Position numbers and translations under genes: made by a program. A stretch of 64,000 bases of DNA from Flavobacterium flevense (GTDB taxonomy: Bacteria; Bacteroidota; Bacteroidia; Flavobacteriales; Flavobacteriaceae). The stretch is from assembly GCF_900142775.1 (NCBI RefSeq), contig NZ_FRCC01000014.1:1-64000 (forward strand). Reading direction: 5' to 3'. This document shows positions 9,327 through 19,228 of the stretch, one piece after another. Below the pieces are notes generated by a model that ran no database searches, was not told the DNA's origin, and saw only the letters and a list, made by a program, of their open reading frames with translations. Within the stretch, counting starts at the first letter, position 1. Each line of letters begins with the position of its first letter.

Positions 9327-10829
9327 ATGAAAACTATTTTTAAAATTGCAATTATTTTATTTACGGGATGCTCATTATTAGCCAATCCTATAAAAAATAA
9401 TAAAAAGAAAGACTCTTTAAAAAAACCAAATATTTTATGGATTTATGTAGAAGATTTGAATCCAATATTAAGTTGTTATGGCGAAAAAATAAATCCAACA
9501 CCAAATTTGGACAAGTTGGCAGAAAATGGGGTTTTGTTCAACAAGGCTTTTGCAGCTGCTCCAGTTTGTTCCGCTTCTAGATCAGCCAATATTACGGGAA
9601 CAATGCCAACCACATTTGGTATTCACAACCATCATTCTTCAAGAACTGTGGAAGATGCCATTTTTTTACCCGATGGCGTAAAAACTATACCAGAAGTATT
9701 CAAAGAAAATGGATATTACACTTTCAGCCACGGTAAAGACGATTACAATTTTATCTACAATCGTAAAAAACTATACAATGATGAACTTGGTATCGATTTT
9801 TATTACACCTTAACCGGAACAGGAGATTGGCTTAGTCCTTTATCCAAAAACCAGCCCTTTTTTGGACAAATTCAATTAGAAGGAGGCAAATTAGGATTAG
9901 TACAAGTATATCCAAAAACCAAAGAAAAAATTACTCCAATTGATCGAAATTTAGTTCCTCTTCCTCCATATTATCCAAATGTCCCAACCTTGCACGAGGA
10001 TATCTGTAGACAATATGATGCAGCTAGGGCAACCGATGTGGAAGTAAAAGAAATATTAGATAAACTCAAAGATAAAGGACTATTGAACAATACCTATGTA
10101 TTTTTCTTTTCAGACCACGGTTATGATGGCTATAGACACAAACAATTTTTATATGATGGCGGACTTCACATTCCATTAATCGTTGGATATTTTGGTGATG
10201 ATTCCCAAATAAAAAAACAAAGTAAACGCACTGATTTAGTTAGCGGAATTGACATTGGAACTACGTCTTTAGCCTTAGCAGAAATACCAATTCCTTCTTA
10301 TATGGAAGGAAAAAATATCTTTGCTCCCAATTTCAAAAGAGACCATATTGTAGCAACACGAGACCGTTGCGATTTTACTATTGATAGAATACGAGCCATA
10401 CGAACTGATAAATTCAAATATATAAAAAATTACATGCCCAATCGTTCCTATACTCAACCCACTTATCGAGATAAAAGAATTGAATATGTGGATACCAAAA
10501 AAATGTTTGAAGCTGGAAAACTTAATGAAATTCAGGCAAAATACTGGCTTCCAACTAAACCCGAAGAAGAACTCTTCGATTTAGAAAATGATCCTTTCGA
10601 AATCAACAATTTAGCCAGTAACCCTAAATACCGTAAACAACTAGAACAACATAGAACATTATTGGCTAATTGGTCTAAAAAATACGGAGATAAAGGAGAA
10701 GAACCCCAAAATATTTATTCGCTAAAATTTATGTATGAAAGATGGGGAGAACGCTGTGTTAATGAAGAATATGATGTAATCAAGAATATGAAAGTAAAAA
10801 ACAAACCTCAAGTAAGTATAAAAAATTAA
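9327..10829 (+). CDS. Sulfatase, family S1 (CxAxR type)
   Basis: 500 residues; signal peptide 1-19 (TGCSLLAN; possibly a lipobox at Cys15). The catalytic core begins at PNILWIYVEDLNP (Glu42-Asp43 at the metal site, where many sulfatases have Asp-Asp). The modification site is Cys81 in CSASRSANITG, a CxAxR variant that formylglycine-generating systems accept. SHGKDDYNF and SDHGYDGYRHKQFLYDGGLHIPL carry further metal and active-site residues. The sequence style resembles heparan-N-sulfatase-like branches (S1_8), a tentative call. First gene of the rightward operon; the next start is only 2 bases past its stop. Likely periplasmic exo-sulfatase. Confidence 0.92.
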   Translation: MKTIFKIAIILFTGCSLLANPIKNNKKKDSLKKPNILWIYVEDLNPILSCYGEKINPTPNLDKLAENGVLFNKAFAAAPVCSASRSANITGTMPTTFGIHNHHSSRTVEDAIFLPDGVKTIPEVFKENGYYTFSHGKDDYNFIYNRKKLYNDELGIDFYYTLTGTGDWLSPLSKNQPFFGQIQLEGGKLGLVQVYPKTKEKITPIDRNLVPLPPYYPNVPTLHEDICRQYDAARATDVEVKEILDKLKDKGLLNNTYVFFFSDHGYDGYRHKQFLYDGGLHIPLIVGYFGDDSQIKKQSKRTDLVSGIDIGTTSLALAEIPIPSYMEGKNIFAPNFKRDHIVATRDRCDFTIDRIRAIRTDKFKYIKNYMPNRSYTQPTYRDKRIEYVDTKKMFEAGKLNEIQAKYWLPTKPEEELFDLENDPFEINNLASNPKYRKQLEQHRTLLANWSKKYGDKGEEPQNIYSLKFMYERWGERCVNEEYDVIKNMKVKNKPQVSIKN

Positions 10830-10831
10830 AA

Positions 10832-11812
10832 ATGAAAAGACTCATTTTAACACTTATAACATTCATTTTAGTGACAGGTTTGTGTTTTTCACAAGTTACA
10901 ATAAAAACTGTGGAAGCATTTGGTTATAAAAATTGTATTGAATTAAAAAATCCAAAAGTCAAAGTAATTTTAGACCCAAATGTTGGAGGTAGAATTTTAT
11001 CCTATGAATTAGGAGGTAAAAATGTTCTATATGAAAATAGAGAATTGGATGGAAAAATTTGGGAAAAAGGAATGCCTAAATTTGAAGTCAGCGGTGGCCG
11101 ATTTGATATTGGACCAGAAAAAACGGCTCCAGCTCGAGAAAGTTTTCATAACATGTGGAATGCAGAAATTACAGGCAAAAATTCGGCGAGACTTATCAGC
11201 CAAATAGACACTGTTGTTGGCGTTCAATTAATTCGTGACTTTATACTTTCGGATAATTCTTCCCATTTGCGGTGTATTCAACACATTAAAAATGTTTCAA
11301 AGAAAGTACAAAACTATGCCCACTGGAGCAGAACTTTTGCCAAAGGGGGAGGCATTTGTTTAGTACCTTTAAATCCGAACAGTAGATTGCCCAAAGGATA
11401 TGCCATATATCCCTACAATTCTACTTATATCGATTATAATCCTCCAAAAGAAGATAATTTAAGAGTGCGAGAGGGTATATTAGAAATGATTGGAACTCCC
11501 AGCCAACCCAAATTTGTGATGGACAGTAATGCGGGCTGGTTAGCCTACAATTCGAAAGATGATTTGCTTTTTATAAAAAAATTTAAAGCAGCTGACAATA
11601 AAACCTATGGTGATGTTTTAAGTAATCAAGTTTCTATTTGGTACTACAAAGAGGAGAAATGCGAAATCGAACCTATTGGACCATTGGAAACTATTTTACC
11701 TGAAAAAACAGTAAGTTACACCGAAGATTGGTGGTTAATGGAACACAAATATCCTGAAAACAAAAAAATCAATCTAACCGAAATAAAAACAATTATTAAC
11801 ACGCTATATTAA
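10832..11812 (+). CDS. Secreted DUF4380 protein, galactose-mutarotase-like fold
   Basis: 326 residues, signal peptide 1-20 (TGLCFSQ). The body reads as a beta-sandwich of the aldose-epimerase type: LDPNVGGRILSYELGGKNVLYEN at 46-68 and FDIGPE at about 92-97, typical of DUF4380 proteins. Function of this family is not established; in PULs it is usually called an aldose 1-epimerase-like accessory protein. It is tightly packed between the sulfatase (2 bases) and the GH43 gene (3 bases), so it belongs to the same transcript. Its catalytic His/Glu set is not obvious to me, so a carbohydrate-binding role is as likely as mutarotation. Confidence 0.72.
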   Translation: MKRLILTLITFILVTGLCFSQVTIKTVEAFGYKNCIELKNPKVKVILDPNVGGRILSYELGGKNVLYENRELDGKIWEKGMPKFEVSGGRFDIGPEKTAPARESFHNMWNAEITGKNSARLISQIDTVVGVQLIRDFILSDNSSHLRCIQHIKNVSKKVQNYAHWSRTFAKGGGICLVPLNPNSRLPKGYAIYPYNSTYIDYNPPKEDNLRVREGILEMIGTPSQPKFVMDSNAGWLAYNSKDDLLFIKKFKAADNKTYGDVLSNQVSIWYYKEEKCEIEPIGPLETILPEKTVSYTEDWWLMEHKYPENKKINLTEIKTIINTLY

Positions 11813-11815
11813 AAA

Positions 11816-13297
11816 ATGAAAAAAAAGTTTATAATTATTCTGATAGCTTTTGGGATATCAATAGTACACTCCCAAAACAAGAATACAAATACAAAACCAT
11901 ACCCTTACGCTAATCCCGTAATAAAAAACATGTACACTGCTGATGCATCACCTCACGTCATGCCAGACGGACGAGTTTGGATGGTTACTTCAGTAGATCA
12001 TGAAGATGGTGGTGGTTATGCTACTATGCATTCTGTACATGCCTTTTCAACAGCGGATATGGTTACTTGGGTTGATCATGGCGAAATCATAGGATTAGCA
12101 GATCTAAACGAAACTCCTGGAGAAGATTGGGCCATCTGGGCTCCCGATTTTACTTATCGAAATGGCACTTACTATCTTTATTTCCCAATGCGTAATCTAA
12201 AAGCAAATGGTGAGATTGATCGCTATTGTGTAGTTGCAGAAAGTGATAGTATGCTAAAGCGTTTTAAAGTAACCAATGCAAGAATTCAAGGAGCAAACAG
12301 TGCATTAGACCCTTCCGTTTTTATAGATGATGATGGCACAGCCTATTTGTATTGGAATCAATTAAATATGGGAATCCTAAAAGATAACATGAGAGAATTA
12401 GACGGTCCTTCTTTCAAATTAAATATCGGCGCTACAAACTTTATGGAAGCAGCCTGGATGCACAAACGCAATGGTAAATACTATTTTAATTACCATACAA
12501 AATATAACAACAAAGTCTCTAAAGATAATCCTGAAGATCCCAATCGCCAAAAATCAAATCTGGATTATAGCATAGGTAATTCTCCCAAAGGACCTCTTAC
12601 CTATCAAGGAACTTTAAATTTTGAACTGGGAGCAAATATTAAAAACGGACCAAAACTATCTGAAACCAATTTTGTCCCATGGAGATTAACCCAATCCAAT
12701 CATGGTGGAGTTGTTGAATTTCATGGTCAAGAATACCTGTTTTATCATACTTCTGCCCTATCCTCTTGGAGACAAGAAGAATTTAAAGGACCAGGAACTT
12801 GGACACAGCGTTCGGTATGTGTTGATGAATTGAATTACAATCCGGATGGTACAATAATCCCTGTACAACAAACTGTGGAAGGAGTTAAAAAAGTAACTAT
12901 AAATCAAGATTTCAGTATTCCTCTTAACCTTAAAAAAGCTATCGACAAACAACAAATAAATATCAAGGGCAAAAGTATTACCGCAAAAAACAATAGTTCT
13001 CTTTCCTTTAAAAATGTTGATTTAGGTACTGGTTATTATTACTTTGGAGTAAAAGTGCTTAAATCAGTCCAAAAAGGAAAAATTGAAATACGAAAAGACA
13101 ATGCTAAGGGCTCCCTTTTAGGAACCATTCTTCTAAATGAAAATAGTTTAAAAACAAATAATGGAGTAGCCGAAACTTTTCTTAGAGAAGCTTATGGAAT
13201 TCATAATATTGTTTTGGTATTTAAATCAAATGACAATGATGATATTAAAATTTCAGAACCCAATTTCTTTGCTGGTTCTCCTAAAAAAACAAAGTAA
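11816..13297 (+). CDS. GH43 glycosidase with C-terminal CBM-like domain (copy 1 of tandem pair)
   Basis: 493 residues, signal peptide 1-20 (SIVHSQ). Residues 28-365 form the propeller, with Asp43 (TADASPHV), Asp165 (ALDPSVFIDDDG) and Glu211 (FMEAAWM) as the likely base, pKa-setting Asp and general acid. Residues about 370-493 form a beta-sandwich module ending KISEPNFFAGSPKK, resembling CBM6-type modules. The gene directly downstream is a clear paralogue throughout, including the C-terminal module. It is 3 bases after the DUF4380 gene. The HVMPDGRVWMVTSVDHEDGGGY motif is typical of one GH43 branch whose members are often annotated as beta-xylosidase or arabinosidase; the substrate here is unproven. 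Confidence 0.86.
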   Translation: MKKKFIIILIAFGISIVHSQNKNTNTKPYPYANPVIKNMYTADASPHVMPDGRVWMVTSVDHEDGGGYATMHSVHAFSTADMVTWVDHGEIIGLADLNETPGEDWAIWAPDFTYRNGTYYLYFPMRNLKANGEIDRYCVVAESDSMLKRFKVTNARIQGANSALDPSVFIDDDGTAYLYWNQLNMGILKDNMRELDGPSFKLNIGATNFMEAAWMHKRNGKYYFNYHTKYNNKVSKDNPEDPNRQKSNLDYSIGNSPKGPLTYQGTLNFELGANIKNGPKLSETNFVPWRLTQSNHGGVVEFHGQEYLFYHTSALSSWRQEEFKGPGTWTQRSVCVDELNYNPDGTIIPVQQTVEGVKKVTINQDFSIPLNLKKAIDKQQINIKGKSITAKNNSSLSFKNVDLGTGYYYFGVKVLKSVQKGKIEIRKDNAKGSLLGTILLNENSLKTNNGVAETFLREAYGIHNIVLVFKSNDNDDIKISEPNFFAGSPKKTK

Positions 13298-13318
13298 CAA
13301 ATAATACAATTACAAAAA

Positions 13319-14770
13319 ATGATACCATTTACTAAAATTAGCCTATTGCAATTATGCTTTATAATTTCAATGGCCACTTATGCCCAAAAAAAGAATTCAA
13401 ATACAAAAACTTATCCTTATGCTAATCCAGTAATTAAGCACATGTACACTGCTGATGCTTCTCCTCATGTGATGCCCGATGGACGTGTTTGGATGGTTAC
13501 CTCAGTTGACCATGAAGATGGTGGTGGTTATTCTACTATGCATAGTTACCATACTTTTTCTTCCAAAGATATGGTCAACTGGACTGATCACGGAGAGATT
13601 TTAAACATTTATGATGTTATTGGAAAAAATGAAGAACCTCAAGGAGAAGACTGGGCACTTTGGGCACCAGATATGGTTTATTATGAAGGAAAATATTACC
13701 TGTACTTTCCTGTGCGTATTCTATATAAAGAAGGGGGATATGATGAAAAAAACAGAAAAACAATAGCATATACTGCCGTTGCTGTAAGCGATTCACCTGA
13801 TAAAAAATTCAAAGTTATTAATCCAAAAATTGAAGGGACAAACGGAATTGACCCTGCGGTTTTTATTGATGATGATGGTCAGAAATACTTGTATTATGGA
13901 AGCCATATGGCCGCAAAACTAAAAGACAACATGACCGAATTAGACGGAAAACCTGTTACACTGGAAGTAGATGACGAGCGTTTTATGGAAGCCATTTGGA
14001 TGAACAAAAAAGCAGGAAAATACTATATTTCTTATCATACACACTACGACAAACCTATTGATCCCGAGAATCCTGACGATTTATTTAGAAAAAAATCAAG
14101 ATTAGATTATGGTGTGAGTGACAATCCTTTAGGCCCTTTTGAATACAAAGGAATTATGAATTATGAATTAGGTGTTAATGTTAACGATGGTCCTAAATAC
14201 CCTGGAAAAAATTACGTTCCTTGGCGATTGTACCAATCTAACCATGGCGGAATCGTAGAATATCACGGAGAAGAATATCTATTTTACCACACTTCGGCTT
14301 TATCTTCTTGGAGACAAGATGATTTTAAAGATGCCGGTACTTGGACACAACGTTCCGTTTGTATTGATAAAATTGTGTATGATGAATCAGGTCAAATACG
14401 CCCTGTACAACAAACCTTATCAGGCGTACCTCCTGTTAGTATAAACCAACCTTTTGAAATTAATTTAGACGTAAAATCAAACAATATAAAAGATAATACT
14501 ATTGAGTTTAAAAATATTGATTTAGGTTCTGGTTACTATTATGCAGGAATTAATATCAAAGGAATCATTACCCCAACTAAATGTGCTATACATTTAGACC
14601 AACCTAATGGAGAATTAATAGGTACTTTTATCATTAAAAAAGACGGTGTTAGCGAAACTTTATTAAGAAACGCCAATGGAAAACATAATGTTTATTTTGT
14701 TTTTGATAATAATTCCAGTCCAAATACAAAACTAATTTCAGCTAAAATATTTGCTGGTTCGCCAAAATAA
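13319..14770 (+). CDS. GH43 glycosidase with C-terminal CBM-like domain (copy 2 of tandem pair)
   Basis: 483 residues; signal peptide 1-22 (MATYAQ). Same architecture as the gene immediately upstream (21 bases away): TADASPHVMPDGRVW near 43-57, GIDPAVFIDDDG, FMEAIWMNKK, and the shared closing stretch FAGSPK. The two copies differ by a short insertion after HGEIL (NIYDVIGKNEEPQ), near the active-site rim, which could shift specificity. The pair is best explained by tandem duplication followed by divergence. A strong terminator follows, so this is the last gene of the 9327-14770 operon. Confidence 0.86.
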   Translation: MIPFTKISLLQLCFIISMATYAQKKNSNTKTYPYANPVIKHMYTADASPHVMPDGRVWMVTSVDHEDGGGYSTMHSYHTFSSKDMVNWTDHGEILNIYDVIGKNEEPQGEDWALWAPDMVYYEGKYYLYFPVRILYKEGGYDEKNRKTIAYTAVAVSDSPDKKFKVINPKIEGTNGIDPAVFIDDDGQKYLYYGSHMAAKLKDNMTELDGKPVTLEVDDERFMEAIWMNKKAGKYYISYHTHYDKPIDPENPDDLFRKKSRLDYGVSDNPLGPFEYKGIMNYELGVNVNDGPKYPGKNYVPWRLYQSNHGGIVEYHGEEYLFYHTSALSSWRQDDFKDAGTWTQRSVCIDKIVYDESGQIRPVQQTLSGVPPVSINQPFEINLDVKSNNIKDNTIEFKNIDLGSGYYYAGINIKGIITPTKCAIHLDQPNGELIGTFIIKKDGVSETLLRNANGKHNVYFVFDNNSSPNTKLISAKIFAGSPK

Positions 14771-14801
14771 AACAACTTTAATTTTAAAACTATTATGTAT
14801 C

Positions 14802-14836
14802 AAAGGTTTAATTCTTAACGAATTAAACCTTTTTTT
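14802..14836 (+). terminator. Rho-independent terminator after the GH43 pair
   Basis: Perfect 13-base stem: AAAGGTTTAATTC at 14802-14814 pairs with GAATTAAACCTTT at 14820-14832 around the loop TTAAC, followed by a T run. It separates the 9327-14770 operon from the beta-helix gene at 14969. Confidence 0.9.
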
Positions 14837-14968
14837 ATTGAAATTAATAACACAAAAACAATATCACTTAAAATAGGAACTTTTGCGCTAATTAACAATA
14901 AGATAACATTCTAATTTTATAAATAAATATGAATTAACCAATCAATAAAAACCAAGTCTTATTAAATT

Positions 14969-17900
14969 ATGAAAAAAATTTTACAATTATCATTTTTTCT
15001 TTTCACAGCTTCCATATTGGCACAAATCACCCACTATGATTGGCCAACCGGAACTAGTGAAGCCTTGTTGTCAGACAAATATCGCGTATTTGTAAAACAT
15101 GGAACCGATCCCGAACAAGAAGTAGAGGTTTTGATGTCTACAGCCGACCCCAATGACCTTCAGTATGACCATCAGGGAAATGAACTTACAGGTAGAACCT
15201 TCTCGTACGCCTCCATTTCCTATAACAACATATCAAGTCCTGGGGTAACATTTAGAATTGTGAAAACTTTTGGAAATAACTCTTCAAAAGTTAAAATTTC
15301 GCCCAAAAGCTACAACATTACTCCAACTGTTGGAAGTAACGAAGTCTCTTTTACAATAAACAGTAATAATAAATACATTTCTGTTGATTTTGAAGACACT
15401 GCTAATGAAACCAGTACAAAAAAATGGATCAAACACATGTTAACCATTTTTGTAGATCCTCCAGAAACAGATAAGCCTAATCCTACTGATGCAGGAGTTG
15501 TGGTATACTCTAATGACTTATCTCCTACTGCATTAGAAAATGCAACAACAATTTATTTTGCTCCAGGTTATTATAATTTAAGAAATTATCAATTTGCTAG
15601 TACAGTAATCAATTCGGATGGTATCCTCTATTTAGATAATGGTAAAAAATTATACTTGGCTGGAGGTGCCTATGTAGATGGATTGATAAATAGAACCAAT
15701 TATAACAATACCAATCAAAAAATTTATGGAAGAGGTGTTTTATCAGGAAGACTACACATATGGCAAGATGGTCAAGGGAACAAACCCTATGGACAAATTG
15801 TAATGTTAGGTAAGTCTGCGGAGGTAAATGGTATTCACATTGTAGACTCACCTCAGCATGGTATAGTATCACGAGAAGAAACAAAAGTTGAAAATTTAAA
15901 ATTTTTGGGCTGGCATGCAAATAATGACGGTATTAGAATAGGTTCTGGTAGTGAGATAAAAAACAGTTTCATGCGCTGCGTTGATGATTTCTTTTATAAC
16001 TATAATATTAATGTCCATGACTGTGTACTCTGGGCAGGTCACAATGGTGCAATTATGACTTACGGTTGGGCATCCATAGATACTGGATCTTCTATTGTTG
16101 AAAATATTGATATCATAAACCCTGAGTGGACCGGTCTTGGTAACAATAATGGTTTAATTGCGGCACAAGTAAATTTAGATTTTAACCCAATTGATTACGG
16201 AACAGGATCTACCACAACCACTTTCAAAAATATTAGAATCGAAGGATCAATCCCTGGTTTAACAAACATAAAGCCAAGATCAGAAGGCAACGGAGTTCCT
16301 GCCGCTGCACAAGTGGATATCGCAAACTTAGGATATTTAGGAGACGTTCAATTAGAAAATATTACAGTAGAAAGTCAATTTGCCAAAGGTAGAATAAGCG
16401 GACAATTAAATGCTACCACAACTGGAACTAATACTTATTTTGCAAAAAATATAAATTTCACCAATGTTACAATTGGTGGTGTAAAATTAACCAATCTCAA
16501 CAGCAACCTTTATTTTGACATTGATGCAGCCACTACCCAAAATATCACTTTTGACATTGGAATTGCCCCTCCTGTTTCAGGTCTTCAGACAGAAACCTTT
16601 ACAAGCACCACTTTAACCCCTCTTTCAAACACGGTGTATGCAACACAAGAAAGGGGAATAACTAAAACAGAACTTGAGGCTGTACTGACAGGAACAGGTA
16701 AATGGTTCGTAGCAAATCCTTCGGGAACAACTGCCAATGATTTTGAAGTAAAAAACACAGGTGGAAACCCTTCAGATTATTTAGCTAGAGTTGCTCCATC
16801 AGATTTTGCTAGAGGCGCTGCTTACGTCTACAACAACACCAATGGCGATGCTACAGGAATATTAGATATGTCTTTTGATTATTTCTGGAAATCTCCAATG
16901 ACCTCAGATAGAATAGCTTTTAGAGTTTGGGGTGTAAAATCAACTATTTCTGATACCAATAAAGAATATTTTAGACTAACAGGTGGTAGCGGTACTAGTG
17001 GTGACAATTTTGCGGTGGGTTTTGAGAAAGGAACTGGAACTGGAAATGCTGACGTTGTGGAGCTATCTAGCAACTTGGCGTTGGGTATTTCAGAAAATTG
17101 GAAAACTGTTAATTACTCCATAAATGCAACTGATTACAAGTACATTGTGATCATGTTTGCTGGTGCATACGGTACTGGTCAAGGGCAAAATACAGGAGTT
17201 TTTGGGCTAGACAATGTAACTGTACCCGCAACTAACCCAGCAGCATATGACAATTATCCTTCAATACCATCTTTAATCCAGTCCGAAAATTATACTAGTG
17301 CGAGCGGTATAACCTCCGAATCTACTTCAGATACCAATGGTGGACAAAGTATTAATTTAGTTGATGCAAATAGCTCTATTGATTATGAAGTTTATGTAAA
17401 AAAATCGGAGGTATACAGAGTCAAATTTAGAGTTGCTTCGAATAGTGATGCCGCTTTTAATTTAAGTAGTAATGGGAATCTCCTAAAAACTATTAATATT
17501 GAAAACACTGGTGGTTTACAATCATGGAAAACAATTACTCTTGACCTGAATTTGACTAAAGGTCTACAAACACTTAAAATAAATGCAGCAATAGCGGTAT
17601 TCAATATTAATTGGATAGAATTCTCAACCATTGATGATGATAAAGACGGTGTTGAAAATGAAATTGATGAGTGTGCAAACACACCCGAAGGTACTGTCGT
17701 AGATGAAAAAGGATGTCCAATATTCAAGCCTTCTTCATCAAACTTTTCAATTACTTCAGTGAGCGAAACATGTCCGAATAAAGCAAACGGAAAAATCACA
17801 ATCGCTGCTACTGAAAATTACGACTACAAAACCACCATCAATGGAACATCATACCAGTTCACGTCAGCAACACCATTAACAGTTGCCAATTTAACACCAG

Positions 17901-18427
17901 GAAAATATGATTTTTGTATTACAATTGATAGTAAAAACTATTCACAATGCTATAGTGTCAACATTACTGCCGGAGTAACAATGTCTGCTAAAACTGTTAT
18001 GAATTCATCTAAAGCTACCATAAATATTGAAGAAGGTACTGCACCTTTTAAAGTGTTTGTAAACGGTAATGAAATTTTAGAAACAATGAAAACATCATTT
18101 GATGTAGATATCGATCAAGGGGATTTAATTGAAATAAAATCTAATGTAGAATGTGAAGGAACTATCTCAAAAAGAATGGATCAATTTAATGAAATTTCAG
18201 CATATCCAAATCCTACTAAAGGACATTTTATAATTAATAATATGCCTTTTAACCTTGACAAAATTGTTATTGAGCTATATAACTCTAATTCCAAACTGAT
18301 TTCAACAAAAAGCTATCCTGTAAATTACGGAAACGTTGAATTAAACATTGAAGATGTTCCATCGGGATTATATTTTGCAAAAGCAATACTAAATACTCCT
18401 GTATATTTCAAAATCATTAAAAATTAA
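14969..18427 (+). CDS. T9SS-exported modular enzyme: GH49-like beta-helix, CBM6-like, Ca-binding repeat, sorting domain
   Basis: 1152 residues. Signal peptide 1-18 (ASILAQ); 20-170 beta-sandwich; about 190-530 parallel beta-helix (YFAPGYYNL, YLAGGAYVDG, IYGRGVLSG). Candidate catalytic triad Asp320 (NNDGIR) and Asp339-Asp340 (CVDDFF), again spaced 19 and 20 as in GH49. About 540-755 is an ill-defined beta-rich region; 760-885 a CBM6-like module (IQSENYTSASG to NINWIEF); 885-912 thrombospondin type 3-like DDDKDGVENEIDECANTPEG; about 1075-1152 a type A T9SS sorting domain beginning SAYPNPTKGHFIIN. The protein should therefore be released or attached outside the cell and is the best candidate for first attack on the polymer. 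It starts its own unit after a terminator; the next gene starts 10 bases on. Confidence 0.82.
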   Translation: MKKILQLSFFLFTASILAQITHYDWPTGTSEALLSDKYRVFVKHGTDPEQEVEVLMSTADPNDLQYDHQGNELTGRTFSYASISYNNISSPGVTFRIVKTFGNNSSKVKISPKSYNITPTVGSNEVSFTINSNNKYISVDFEDTANETSTKKWIKHMLTIFVDPPETDKPNPTDAGVVVYSNDLSPTALENATTIYFAPGYYNLRNYQFASTVINSDGILYLDNGKKLYLAGGAYVDGLINRTNYNNTNQKIYGRGVLSGRLHIWQDGQGNKPYGQIVMLGKSAEVNGIHIVDSPQHGIVSREETKVENLKFLGWHANNDGIRIGSGSEIKNSFMRCVDDFFYNYNINVHDCVLWAGHNGAIMTYGWASIDTGSSIVENIDIINPEWTGLGNNNGLIAAQVNLDFNPIDYGTGSTTTTFKNIRIEGSIPGLTNIKPRSEGNGVPAAAQVDIANLGYLGDVQLENITVESQFAKGRISGQLNATTTGTNTYFAKNINFTNVTIGGVKLTNLNSNLYFDIDAATTQNITFDIGIAPPVSGLQTETFTSTTLTPLSNTVYATQERGITKTELEAVLTGTGKWFVANPSGTTANDFEVKNTGGNPSDYLARVAPSDFARGAAYVYNNTNGDATGILDMSFDYFWKSPMTSDRIAFRVWGVKSTISDTNKEYFRLTGGSGTSGDNFAVGFEKGTGTGNADVVELSSNLALGISENWKTVNYSINATDYKYIVIMFAGAYGTGQGQNTGVFGLDNVTVPATNPAAYDNYPSIPSLIQSENYTSASGITSESTSDTNGGQSINLVDANSSIDYEVYVKKSEVYRVKFRVASNSDAAFNLSSNGNLLKTINIENTGGLQSWKTITLDLNLTKGLQTLKINAAIAVFNINWIEFSTIDDDKDGVENEIDECANTPEGTVVDEKGCPIFKPSSSNFSITSVSETCPNKANGKITIAATENYDYKTTINGTSYQFTSATPLTVANLTPGKYDFCITIDSKNYSQCYSVNITAGVTMSAKTVMNSSKATINIEEGTAPFKVFVNGNEILETMKTSFDVDIDQGDLIEIKSNVECEGTISKRMDQFNEISAYPNPTKGHFIINNMPFNLDKIVIELYNSNSKLISTKSYPVNYGNVELNIEDVPSGLYFAKAILNTPVYFKIIKN

Positions 18428-18437
18428 TCCTATTCTT

Positions 18438-19127
18438 ATGAAAAAATATTTATATCTGTTAAAAATCAGTATTTTACTTACGGCTTGCGGAGGCTCTGGA
18501 GATGATGAGGTCAATGAACCTGTCACAAATAATGCGCCTAGCGTACCAATACAAGTTTATCCTGGAAATAATGTTTTATGCATAGACAATTCGGTAAATT
18601 TTAGCTGGAATCCAGCAATCGATTCTGAAAACGACCCTATTTCTTATGTACTAGAAATATCCAAGAGCAATACATTCTCACCTTTAATTGAAACAAAAAC
18701 AGTATCAACTACTTCTACAGTCATTTCATTAGAAAAAGGTGCTCTTTATTATTGGAGAGTTAAAGCAACAGATGTTGAAAATTCAAGCAATTTTAGCACC
18801 TCAAATAGTTTTTATACCGAAGGTAACGGAATTTCAAATCATATCCCTTTCGCTCCAGAACTGGTTTCACCAAGCATAAACACAACCATTAATGGAACAG
18901 TTACTGATTTAAATTGGACGGCTAGTGATTTAGATAATGATGCCCTAACTTATGATGTATATGTAGATACAGTTAATCCTCCTATCACAAAAAAAGGAGA
19001 TAATATAACAGGTACAACCCAAACTGTAACTTTAGAACCTTCCAAAAAATACTATTGGAGAATCGTTGCAAAAGATGGTAAAGGTGGAATTACTAAGGGG
19101 CAAGTTTGGAGCTTTAAAACCAATTAA
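18438..19127 (+). CDS. Surface lipoprotein with two fibronectin type III-like domains
   Basis: 229 residues; lipobox LLTACGG with Cys17 followed by GGSGDDEVNE, an acidic stretch of the sort that sends Bacteroidetes lipoproteins to the cell surface. Two repeats follow: about 35-125 and 135-229, each with the pattern LNW or FSW, DxENDPxxY, and KYYWRIVAKD. These are FnIII-like beta-sandwiches. No catalytic signature is visible. Being 10 bases downstream of the T9SS-exported beta-helix enzyme and upstream of a terminator, it is likely co-made with it and may serve as a glycan-binding or docking protein. Confidence 0.75.
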   Translation: MKKYLYLLKISILLTACGGSGDDEVNEPVTNNAPSVPIQVYPGNNVLCIDNSVNFSWNPAIDSENDPISYVLEISKSNTFSPLIETKTVSTTSTVISLEKGALYYWRVKATDVENSSNFSTSNSFYTEGNGISNHIPFAPELVSPSINTTINGTVTDLNWTASDLDNDALTYDVYVDTVNPPITKKGDNITGTTQTVTLEPSKKYYWRIVAKDGKGGITKGQVWSFKTN

Positions 19128-19156
19128 TGTTTAAAAATATTTTATATTCATACATG

Positions 19157-19196
19157 AACCAATACTGCTAATTTAACTTAGCAGTATTGGTTTTTT
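19157..19196 (+). terminator. Rho-independent terminator after the FnIII lipoprotein gene
   Basis: Perfect 15-base stem, AACCAATACTGCTAA at 19157-19171 and TTAGCAGTATTGGTT at 19178-19192, loop TTTAAC, then a T run. It closes the 14969-19127 unit. Confidence 0.93.
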
Positions 19197-19228
19197 ATTT
19201 AAACCTTAACTCAAAAAATGATAGAAAA

